Shown: positions 7,042 to 16,233, counted from the first letter of the stretch. The stretch is 16,765 bases of DNA from Kiritimatiellia bacterium (GCA_017547265.1 JAFYQC010000141.1:1-16765), one strand, 5' to 3'. Made by a program: numbers and translations. Notes: generated from the letters alone by a model not told the origin.

Positions 7042-7643
7042 CGTATCGCGCGAAGAAGGCCTTTGTCTCGATCCTGCCGTACGCGGTATGGATGGCGATG
7101 ATGCTCCTTCTTCCGTCGACTTCCGAGTGCTACGCGGCGCGTTCGCTCGTCACGCTCATCATCCTTCTGCCGTGTCTCGCGTATCTCGAGCGGCACCACG
7201 GTGTCATCCACCGCAACTCAACGTTCAAGCCGGAACTTGTATGGGGCGTCCTCGTTGGGCTGCTCGTTCTCGCGATATGGGTCTGGCCTGAGCAGTTCGA
7301 CTGGTATCGCAAGTGGTGTATCTACGGCGACGGAGGCACGGCTGCCGTAGATGAGAGCGAAATGCTTTTCAAGATTGTACGGCTGTTAGGAAGCGCCTTC
7401 GTCATTTCCATTGCAGAGGAGCTTTTCTTTCGTCGCTGGCTAATGCGTTTTGCGGGCTTTTGGCTGATGGTCGCGCTCTTTGCCGTTGAGCACGATCGCT
7501 GGCTCGTCGGCGCGATAGCGGGCATCCTTTACGGATGGCTCGCCTTGCGGAAGGGTCTTGTCTCCGCGATTGTCGCCCATGTCACGACTAATCTCGCGCT
7601 TGGGCTATATGTTCTCGAGACCGGCAAATGGCAGTTTTGGTGA
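7038..7643 (+). CDS. CPBP family intramembrane metalloprotease (CAAX-protease-related)
   Basis: A 201-aa membrane protein of the CPBP (Abi/CAAX protease-related) family, glutamate-dependent intramembrane metalloproteases. The motifs are EELFFRR (127-133), with the catalytic E127/E128 and R132/R133, then H152 (VEHD) and HVTTN (H181, N185). Hydrophobic segments lie near 10-28, 35-50, 66-84, 116-127, 139-151, 156-171 and 174-192. The N-terminal part (LPYAVWMAMM, a Trp-rich segment near 81-95, then YGDGG) recalls the CAAX-protease-related proteins found in PEP-CTERM/exosortase genomes; this likeness is from memory and untested. The start overlaps the M3 peptidase stop by 4 nt, and AGGGG lies upstream at about 7023-7028. 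Substrate unknown. Confidence 0.85.
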   Translation: MTYRAKKAFVSILPYAVWMAMMLLLPSTSECYAARSLVTLIILLPCLAYLERHHGVIHRNSTFKPELVWGVLVGLLVLAIWVWPEQFDWYRKWCIYGDGGTAAVDESEMLFKIVRLLGSAFVISIAEELFFRRWLMRFAGFWLMVALFAVEHDRWLVGAIAGILYGWLALRKGLVSAIVAHVTTNLALGLYVLETGKWQFW

Positions 7644-8488
7644 GGGATTCTTTGACGGTGAAAGACGACTACGAACTTCTTGATTCTGGCGACGGGCGAA
7701 AGCTCGAGCGATTTGGAAAGTATGTTCTCGCGAGGCCCTGCTCGCAGGCACTTTGGCGTCCTTCGCGCCCGAAGGCGGAATGGGATCGCGCGGACGCCTC
7801 GTTCGACCGCGAGGACGGCAACCGCTGGCATGGCCGCACCAATCTCCCGAAGGAATGGACGATCGAGACGGCGGGCATAAAGTTCAAGCTTGGCGGAACC
7901 GACTTCGGCCACCTCGGCATTTTCCCCGAGCAGCGCGCGCAGTGGAAGTGGATACGCGCCATGGCTAAAGGCGCGCGGGTGTTGAATCTCTTTGCTTACT
8001 CCGGCGGCTCCACGATGGCGTCGGCGCTCGGTGGCGCGGAAGTCTGCCATCTCGACGCGTCGAAGGGCATGGTGGAGTGGGCGCGCGAGAACGCGCGGCT
8101 GAACGGCCTTGGCGACGCGCCTATCCGCTGGATTGTCGACGACGCGCACAAGTTCATGAAGCGCGAAATTCGCCGCGGGCGGCGCTACGACGCTGTGATC
8201 CTCGACCCGCCGACTTTTGGGCGCGGCGCAGGCGGCGAGATGTACAAGATCGAGCGCGACCTCAAGGAGACGCTTGGTCTTGTGCGCGACCTTTTGAGCG
8301 ACAAGCCGCGCTTCGTGCTTTTTTCGAGCCACACGCCTGGTCTTTCGCCGATTGTAGCAGAGAACATCCTCGGTCAGCTTTGGCCGGACGCGCGGCTCGA
8401 GTCTGGCGAAATGACGCTCGACGGCGCTGGTCTCAAGTGCCCGAGCGGCATCTTCTGCCGCGCCGTTTTTGGCGATGCGTCTTGCTAA
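7628..8488 (+). CDS. SAM-dependent methyltransferase, RlmI/RlmK-like (23S rRNA type)
   Basis: A 286-aa class I methyltransferase. Motif I is VLNLFAYSGGSTMASALGG (118-136), with the SAM-ribose acidic residue at D143 and the active-site motif DPPTF at 193-197, as in the RlmI/RlmK-like rRNA methyltransferases. The N-terminal YELLDSGDGRKLERFG segment (15-30) is typical of this branch, which lacks the PUA domain of RlmI. The expected role is base methylation of rRNA, but the site cannot be told from sequence. The start is uncertain. ATG 7628 overlaps the upstream gene by 16 nt with a poor ribosome-binding site, whereas GTG 7658 has GAGGG about 10 nt before it and begins just ahead of the conserved block. 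It is the last gene of the operon; no terminator is obvious after 8488. Confidence 0.88.
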   Translation: MAVLVRDSLTVKDDYELLDSGDGRKLERFGKYVLARPCSQALWRPSRPKAEWDRADASFDREDGNRWHGRTNLPKEWTIETAGIKFKLGGTDFGHLGIFPEQRAQWKWIRAMAKGARVLNLFAYSGGSTMASALGGAEVCHLDASKGMVEWARENARLNGLGDAPIRWIVDDAHKFMKREIRRGRRYDAVILDPPTFGRGAGGEMYKIERDLKETLGLVRDLLSDKPRFVLFSSHTPGLSPIVAENILGQLWPDARLESGEMTLDGAGLKCPSGIFCRAVFGDASC

Positions 8489-8513
8489 GGTCGCATGGCC
8501 CCATTATGCATGT

Positions 8514-8542
8514 TTGACGCACGCGGGATATTGTGGTACTAT
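8514..8542 (+). promoter_or_regulatory. Promoter of the esterase-GH16 fusion gene
   Basis: TTGACG (8514-8519), a 17-bp spacer and TACTAT (8537-8542), with TGG before it as an extended -10. This is the best -35 match in the window. Transcription should begin near 8549, inside the 8-bp tandem repeat at 8547-8570. Confidence 0.7.
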
Positions 8543-8546
8543 TAAA

Positions 8547-8570
8547 ATGGCACTATGGCACTATGGCACT
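8547..8570 (+). repeat. Three tandem copies of ATGGCACT in the 5' leader
   Basis: ATGGCACT is repeated three times without change, between the -10 box and the AAGGAG ribosome-binding site. Each copy starts with ATG, and because 8 is not a multiple of 3 the three ATGs are in three different frames. Only the last (8563) is in frame with the enzyme and would add eight residues (MALRRRGS). Gain or loss of a unit would change the leader, which makes slipped-strand variation conceivable. Confidence 0.8.
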
Positions 8571-8586
8571 AAGGAGACGAGGCTCC

Positions 8587-10527
8587 ATGGCAAAAGGAAA
8601 GACATTCGCCGACGGCATGATATTTGTAGTCGTTGGCTTCGCTCTAACATTTTCCGCTGTCGCTGCGGAAACGAGGATCAATGCAATCGGCGAGAAGTCG
8701 CGCGAGGTGATTGTCGAGTTCTTCACCGACAACGAATTCGGGCGGCGACCTGCGGAGGCCGAGAAGCCGCCGCTTCTAAAGTTCGAGAAAGTTTCGGACG
8801 ACAAGTTGATGCCTGACGGCAAGATGGTGCGCAAGCAAGTTCGTATTGTCTACGGCGGTTCGTTTGGAACCAATTCATTTCCAGTGACGGCGTTTGTCCC
8901 TGTGGGTGCGAAGGGGCCTGTCCCCGCGTTTCTTCTTATCTGCAACAGGCCGTATGGCGAGAACTGTGATCCAGAGCGCGAGAAGAAGAGCGACTTCTTC
9001 CCTGTCGAGGAAATTGTGAAGCGCGGTTTTGCGGCCGTCTCGTTTTACACTTGGGATGTCGCGCCAGACTACAACACCGGCAACACGAAGGGCGTGTTCG
9101 AGGCGTTCGAGAAGCCGGGGTCTTACCGAAACCCAAAACTGTGGGGAACGATTTCGGCGTGGGCGTGGGGTGCGAGCCGCGTGCTCGATTGGCTAGAGAC
9201 GGTGCCAGAGATCGACGCGACGAAGGTTTCCGTAGTTGGCCATTCGCGCGGCGGAAAGACAGCGCTCTGGGCGGCTGTAACCGACAAGCGCTTTGCCGGC
9301 GTCTGCGTCAATGGCTCTGGTTGCGCCGGCGCGAAACTAAACCACCTCAATCTTCCGAAGTCCGAGCACATCGCGCAGATCGTCCGCACATTCCAGTACT
9401 GGTTCTGTCTCGACTATACCTTTTGGGCAAACCGCGAGCGCGAAATGCCGTTCGACCAGCACGAACTTCTCTCTTGCGTTGCGCCGCGACTTTTGGCCGT
9501 CGGCTCGGGAAGCAAGGATGACTGGGCGGGGCCTGAGGGCGAGCGCAAGGCGACAGAACTCGCGCGCGCCGCGTGGAAGGACAAGTCGTGTGTCTCGTAC
9601 CACTGCCACGACGGAAAGCACGACCTCGGGCTGTTTGACTGGAACATCTATCTTTCGCATGCTGAGAGGCATTGGAAGGGCGTTAAAAGTGAAAATTGCG
9701 AAGTGGGAAGCGGTCGCCTCGGAGAGGCGCCCCTACCACCTTCCCCAGTTCCCGGCTTTGTTTTCGACGCGGAGGCGAGCGACGAATTTGAGGGCGAGAC
9801 GCTTGACCGATCGAAGTGGGACGACTGGGTCGAGTCGTTCCAGGGGCGGCGTCGCGGCTTCCTCTTCTCGCGCGACAACGTGGCGCTTGGCCGCGGGCAA
9901 CTTCACCTGACGGCGCGTCTTCTCAGGGAGGACGAGAAGACTTTCGACAACCTCGCGCGCGGCTTCGACACCTATGCTACGGCAATCGTCAAGGCGAAGA
10001 AGAAGACATTCTACGGCTACTATGAGTGCCGCGCGAAGTCGATGAAGGCGGCGGTGTGCAACGCGTTCTGGCTCTACGACCCGCTTTCTGACGAGCCGAA
10101 GAAGAAGTATCGCCCGGGCGACTTCTCCGAGGAGATCGACATCTTCGAGATTTTCGGCAAGGAGGGCTCGAAGCGGTCCGACTGCGCGCGCACATTCTAC
10201 AACACCGTGCACCGCCTTGGCACGCCCTATCTTGAGGGCCGCGTCCTAGGGAGCGTCGAGAAGCTGCCGGAAAAGTCGAGCAGGAGGAAAGTCGACTTCG
10301 ATTTCGCCGACGGCTATCATGAGTACGGATTCCTGTGGACGGAGAAGGAGATGAAGTGGTACGCGGACGGCGTAGAGATGTTCTCGCGTCCGAACGACCA
10401 TTTCCATAGGCCCATGCACGTCACTTTCGACTGCGAGATAATGTACGACTGGGTTGGCGAGCCCGACAAGGCCGATCTCCCGCAGACTTTTTCGGTGCAG
10501 TATTTTCGGTATTGGCGTGCGCCTTGA
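8587..10527 (+). CDS. Secreted two-domain enzyme: CE15-like esterase fused to GH16
   Basis: A 646-aa protein from ATG 8587, chosen because AAGGAG (8571-8576) lies 10 nt upstream and a signal peptide follows (1-26, cleavage near AVA-A). Residues about 30-365 form an alpha/beta hydrolase close to CE15 glucuronoyl or acetylxylan esterases. The nucleophile elbow is GHSRGGK (218-224, S220), W/N-rich substrate loops lie at 155-165 and 183-203, and the likely catalytic His is H345 in DGKHDL. Residues about 395-646 form a GH16 domain with catalytic motif EEIDIFE (E516 nucleophile, D518, E521 acid/base). This domain resembles the agarase/porphyranase/carrageenase side of GH16 more than the laminarinase at 4173-5021, though that is a judgement by eye. 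The linker (about 366-392) is encoded by a palindromic repeat (9700-9751), and another palindrome encodes residues 109-114. The fusion suggests attack on an esterified or uronate-containing glycan by both activities. Confidence 0.85.
   Translation: MAKGKTFADGMIFVVVGFALTFSAVAAETRINAIGEKSREVIVEFFTDNEFGRRPAEAEKPPLLKFEKVSDDKLMPDGKMVRKQVRIVYGGSFGTNSFPVTAFVPVGAKGPVPAFLLICNRPYGENCDPEREKKSDFFPVEEIVKRGFAAVSFYTWDVAPDYNTGNTKGVFEAFEKPGSYRNPKLWGTISAWAWGASRVLDWLETVPEIDATKVSVVGHSRGGKTALWAAVTDKRFAGVCVNGSGCAGAKLNHLNLPKSEHIAQIVRTFQYWFCLDYTFWANREREMPFDQHELLSCVAPRLLAVGSGSKDDWAGPEGERKATELARAAWKDKSCVSYHCHDGKHDLGLFDWNIYLSHAERHWKGVKSENCEVGSGRLGEAPLPPSPVPGFVFDAEASDEFEGETLDRSKWDDWVESFQGRRRGFLFSRDNVALGRGQLHLTARLLREDEKTFDNLARGFDTYATAIVKAKKKTFYGYYECRAKSMKAAVCNAFWLYDPLSDEPKKKYRPGDFSEEIDIFEIFGKEGSKRSDCARTFYNTVHRLGTPYLEGRVLGSVEKLPEKSSRRKVDFDFADGYHEYGFLWTEKEMKWYADGVEMFSRPNDHFHRPMHVTFDCEIMYDWVGEPDKADLPQTFSVQYFRYWRAP
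8913..8928 (+). repeat. REP-like palindrome inside the esterase domain (copy 5)
   Basis: GGGGCCTGTCCCCGCG contains the same CCTGTCCCC core as copy 4. It lies in frame and encodes the GPVPA stretch at residues 110-114. It may be an inserted element or a chance match; the shared 12-nt core in a window with four other copies favours a link. Confidence 0.45.
9700..9751 (+). repeat. Large imperfect palindrome encoding the interdomain linker
   Basis: The inner hairpin CGCCTC-GGA-GAGGCG (9715-9729) is perfect and gains GG/CC pairs after one mismatch. The outer arms GAAGTGGGAAG (9700-9710) and CTTCCCCAGTTC (9740-9751) are complementary apart from one mismatch and one extra base. The block lies between the esterase and GH16 domains and is translated as a Gly/Pro-rich linker. 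It looks like a dispersed palindromic element captured inside a gene. Confidence 0.65.
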
Positions 10528-10549
10528 TGGTGCATAACGCCACGGCTTT

Positions 10550-10558
10550 TGGTATAAT
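10550..10558 (+). promoter_or_regulatory. Leaderless promoter of the 105-aa protein gene
   Basis: TGG (10550-10552) plus a perfect TATAAT (10553-10558). The ATG at 10566 follows after 7 nt with no ribosome-binding site, so the transcript should be leaderless. The -35 is weak (GTGCAT at 10530-10535, 17-bp spacer). Confidence 0.65.
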
Positions 10559-10565
10559 CTACGCC

Positions 10566-10883
10566 ATGAAAAGTCCGGCAGACAAGAAGATAGTGTTCTT
10601 CTTCCACTCCCATCCGACGAAGGACATCAAGATGCAGTGGCGCGCCGAAGTCACATTCCCTCCGGGTGCGACGGCCAATACGGCTCTCGGTATATCCGTC
10701 GTCGACGGCGAGGATGAGCCGGTGAAGGACGCCGTGTTCGAGTTCGCCGGGAAGGAACTTCAGGTGAAGGACGGCGCGGCAACCATGACTTTCGCTGAGT
10801 TCATCGCCGGCAAGCATTCCGTTCCGATCTGGCTTCACCGCAAGGGCAAGAAGCCTGTTCCTGGCGTACCGACTTTCGGGTGA
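10566..10883 (+). CDS. Small uncharacterised protein, possible beta-sandwich
   Basis: A 105-aa protein that I do not recognise. It begins MKSPADKKIVFFFHSHPTKD and has no signal peptide or membrane segment. Alternating hydrophobic residues with turns (GISVVDGEDEPVKD, VFEFAGKELQVKDGAA, then a Gly-His-Ser stretch before PIWLHRKGKKP) suggest a small Ig-like or transthyretin-like beta-sandwich. The start at 10566 is set by the TATAAT 7 nt upstream; an in-frame GTG at 10512 overlaps the preceding gene and the promoter and is unlikely. The stop at 10883 is 11 nt before the sigma-factor-like gene, whose ribosome-binding site follows the stop, so the two genes form an operon. The pairing raises the possibility that this protein modulates the sigma-like protein, but nothing in its sequence proves it. 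Confidence 0.65.
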   Translation: MKSPADKKIVFFFHSHPTKDIKMQWRAEVTFPPGATANTALGISVVDGEDEPVKDAVFEFAGKELQVKDGAATMTFAEFIAGKHSVPIWLHRKGKKPVPGVPTFG

Positions 10884-10894
10884 GGAGGGAAGAT

Positions 10895-11482
10895 ATGGAC
10901 GACAAGACATGGTGGCAGCTTGTTAAGGACGGCAAGGACGAGGGGTGGAAGCTCGTCTGGGAGCGCGTCGTCGAGCCAGAGTCTAAGTCCATGCGCTCCG
11001 CAGAGATGATGGAGCGTTTCTCGCTGACGGCCGGCGACCTGATGGGAATGCTTTTCGACGAGATGATCGGAAAGCATAAGATAGACCTCTATCGCGGCGA
11101 GGGCAGTTTCGAGGGTTGGCTCAAGCGCTATGTCCGCGGCTATGTCCTCAACGCCGATCCGAACAAGCACGGCGAGATATCAATCGAGGGCGCACATCCC
11201 GATGCGGAGGGCGAAGGCGAGGCCATGGCGCTTCCAACGCAAGATAAGGAGACGATTCGCCTCGAGGTGTGGCGTATGACGCTTTACTTCTTCCGTTTGC
11301 TGTGGAACGAGGATCCCGAGCGGTGCTATATCCATCTCCTTAAAACGCGGTACTTTCTTTCGAGTGAGGAGATAAAAGACTTCCTCGATGTCTCGTCATC
11401 GGCGAATGTCGACCAGATATTTTCGCGTTCTATCAAGTTTATGCGCGAAAGTTGGAAGAAATGGGATCGCGTAAAAAAATAG
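10895..11482 (+). CDS. Divergent sigma-70/ECF-like transcription factor
   Basis: A 195-aa cytoplasmic protein with the outline of an ECF-type sigma factor. Residues about 43-87 resemble region 2 (DLMGMLFDEM, then GSFEGWLKRYVRGYVLN with the typical F-x-x-W-L pattern). Residues about 140-187 resemble region 4 (LSSEEIKDFLDVSSSANVDQ, then IFSRSIKFMRESW, a helix-turn-helix followed by the closing helix). An acidic segment (about 92-118) separates them. The N-terminal 40 residues are Trp/Lys/Glu-rich. The start is ATG 10895 with AGGAGGG (10883-10889); an in-frame GTG at 10880 lacks a ribosome-binding site. Similarity is at the level of pattern, so another HTH regulator is possible. It shares an operon with the 105-aa protein, and the Gly/His-rich secreted protein follows 77 nt later. 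Confidence 0.6.
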   Translation: MDDKTWWQLVKDGKDEGWKLVWERVVEPESKSMRSAEMMERFSLTAGDLMGMLFDEMIGKHKIDLYRGEGSFEGWLKRYVRGYVLNADPNKHGEISIEGAHPDAEGEGEAMALPTQDKETIRLEVWRMTLYFFRLLWNEDPERCYIHLLKTRYFLSSEEIKDFLDVSSSANVDQIFSRSIKFMRESWKKWDRVKK

Positions 11483-11490
11483 AAAAATAT

Positions 11491-11507
11491 TTGTCAGTTT
11501 TTGTCAG
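11491..11507 (+). promoter_or_regulatory. Direct repeat TTGTCAG-N3-TTGTCAG before the Gly/His-rich gene
   Basis: Two TTGTCAG copies start 10 bp apart (11491 and 11501), one helical turn, in an AT-rich stretch just after the sigma-like gene. They could be a regulator site or alternative -35 boxes; no convincing -10 was found at standard spacing. A small CCGC-AAAA-GCGG hairpin (11531-11542) precedes the ribosome-binding site of the next gene. Confidence 0.3.
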
Positions 11508-11559
11508 ACTTATGCCCTATCTTCACGTGACCGCAAAAGCGGAGAAAGGAAAGGCAAAC

Positions 11560-12006
11560 ATGAACAAGAAACTTATACTTGCATTTGGCGCGATTCTGGC
11601 GGCAGGAACACTTATGGCTCGTCCTGGCTTTGGCGGTCCGCGCGGCGGCTTTGGCCATCACGGCGGCTTCGGTAGAGGGCCTGCGCCTATGATGCACCAC
11701 CGCCCTGCGCCTATGCATCACCACCACCATGGCGGGTGGGGACATGGAGGACGTGGCTTTTGGCCTGGGTTCGTCGGCGGAGTTGTCGGTGGCGTTCTGA
11801 CCGATGCGATCATCGGCCCACGCGTAATCACGACTCCCGTTGTTACGACTCCGGTATACACGACGCCTGTAGTTACGACTCCGGTCTATACGACGCAGCA
11901 GGTTTGGGTCCCTGGCACCTATGTCGACCAGATTCAGCCGAACGGCACTGTAGTCCGCGTTTGGCAGCCCGGGCACTACGAATCGAGGCAAGTCCTTGTG
12001 CAGTAA
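11560..12006 (+). CDS. Secreted Gly/His-rich repeat protein
   Basis: A 148-aa exported protein of unknown function. It has a signal peptide (1-20, cleavage near LMA-R) and a low-complexity Gly/His/Pro-rich part (21-68) with a run of five His (53-57). A glycine-zipper-like hydrophobic segment FVGGVVGGVL (71-80) follows, then a Thr/Val/Pro repeat in which TTPVVTTPVY occurs twice (91-110). The C-terminal module repeats a W-x-PG-x-Y pattern (WVPGTY at 116-121, WQPGHY at 135-140). The composition suggests metal binding or a surface protein anchored through the zipper, but this is inference. The start is ATG 11560, with a purine-rich GGAGAAAGG 12 nt or less upstream. It may be read through from the sigma-like gene or be its target. 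Confidence 0.75.
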   Translation: MNKKLILAFGAILAAGTLMARPGFGGPRGGFGHHGGFGRGPAPMMHHRPAPMHHHHHGGWGHGGRGFWPGFVGGVVGGVLTDAIIGPRVITTPVVTTPVYTTPVVTTPVYTTQQVWVPGTYVDQIQPNGTVVRVWQPGHYESRQVLVQ

Positions 12007-12013
12007 TAGCCAA

Positions 12014-12029
12014 GGGACTCATAATCCCT
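12014..12029 (+). repeat. Inverted copy of the tRNA anticodon arm
   Basis: GGGACTCATAATCCCT is identical to the anticodon arm of the neighbouring tRNA but lies on the opposite strand. It forms a perfect 16-bp inverted repeat with 12091-12106. It starts 8 bp after the stop codon of the Gly/His-rich gene. It could be the scar of an integration at the tRNA, or a hairpin able to pair with the tRNA precursor. Confidence 0.75.
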
Positions 12030-12030
12030 A

Positions 12031-12062
12031 GGTGGGGAAGTTGGTGTGTGGGGAAGTTGGTG
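12031..12062 (+). repeat. 16-bp tandem repeat at the 3' end of the tRNA gene
   Basis: GGTGGGGAAGTTGGTG (12031-12046) and TGTGGGGAAGTTGGTG (12047-12062) differ at one base. The second copy covers the tRNA 3' CCA (read on the minus strand). The TGGGGAAG core also occurs, inverted, in the outer arm of the palindrome at 9700-9751, so both may be fragments of one repeat family. Confidence 0.7.
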
Positions 12063-12134
12063 GACCGGGCGGGACTTGAACCCACGACCAAGGGATTATG
12101 AGTCCCCCGCTCTGACCGACTGAGCTACCGGTCC
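12058..12134 (-). tRNA. tRNA with CAU anticodon, most likely tRNA-Ile2 (lysidine type)
   Basis: The cloverleaf is complete. The acceptor stem is GGACCGG/CCGGTCC (7 perfect pairs), the D stem GCTC/GAGC, the anticodon stem GGGGA/TCCCT with loop CTCATAA (anticodon CAT), and the T arm GTGGG-TTCAAGT-CCCGC. Discriminator A and an encoded CCA follow (12058-12061). The G1-C72 pair excludes initiator tRNA-fMet. C4-G69 and C5-G68, together with the TTGGTCG variable region and TTCAAGTC, match tRNA-Ile2(CAU), whose C34 is turned into lysidine by TilS to read AUA. Elongator tRNA-Met is the alternative. Confidence 0.95.
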
Positions 12135-12148
12135 TCCAAACGGCGGAA

Positions 12149-12177
12149 ATTTTATCAAATCTCCCTCTTGCGCGCAA
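12149..12177 (-). promoter_or_regulatory. Promoter of the tRNA gene
   Basis: On the minus strand TTGCGC (12172-12177), a 17-bp spacer and TAAAAT (12149-12154), preceded by TGA as an extended -10. Transcription would start near 12142, about 8 nt before the mature tRNA 5' end. The -35 overlaps that of rpoB in the centre of the palindrome. Confidence 0.6.
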
Positions 12178-12188
12178 GGGGGAGATTT
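12157..12188. repeat. 32-bp palindrome carrying divergent -35 boxes
   Basis: AAATCTCCC (12157-12165) and GGGAGATTT (12180-12188) are exact inverses, and the centre TTGCGCGCAA continues the symmetry. All 16 pairs form apart from one T-G. With a one-base bulge the symmetry extends over ATCAAATC and GATTTTGAT. As RNA it would be a strong terminator-like hairpin; as DNA its centre gives TTGCGC on both strands as -35 for rpoB and for the tRNA. Confidence 0.8.
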
Positions 12189-12197
12189 TGATATAAT
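12168..12197 (+). promoter_or_regulatory. Promoter of rpoBC
   Basis: TTGCGC (12168-12173), an 18-bp spacer and a perfect TATAAT (12192-12197) preceded by TGA as an extended -10. Transcription would start near 12204 and give a leader of about 118 nt. The 3' arm of the palindrome fills the spacer. Confidence 0.65.
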
Positions 12198-12235
12198 TAA
12201 CAAACTTTTATCCCGCATTGTGCACAGTTAACAAA

Positions 12236-12303
12236 GTGGTCGCTTACCACACTTCAGGCCAATGGGGGAGCAATTGCATTTCTTAATTCCGGAAAACCGG
12301 GAA
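12236..12303 (+). promoter_or_regulatory. Leader of rpoB with two small hairpins
   Basis: GTGGT-CGCTT-ACCAC (12236-12250) is a perfect 5-bp stem, and TTCCGG-AAAA-CCGGGAA (about 12287-12303) forms a second. The leader is long for a gene with a visible AAAGG site (12308-12312), so it may carry translational control of rpoBC. No known leader motif is recognised. Confidence 0.3.
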
Positions 12304-12321
12304 AAACAAAGGTAAGCCAAG

Positions 12322-16233
<3,912 letters not shown>

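Noticed and set aside
11829..11895. Repeats near 11829-11895 as a CRISPR-like or minisatellite array
   Set aside because: They are in-frame codons for the TTPVV/TTPVY repeat of the secreted protein, with no spacers.
12215..12233. TTGTGCACA as a DnaA box or origin signal
   Set aside because: It differs from TTATNCACA in the core, is single, and has no AT-rich unwinding region or dnaA/dnaN nearby.
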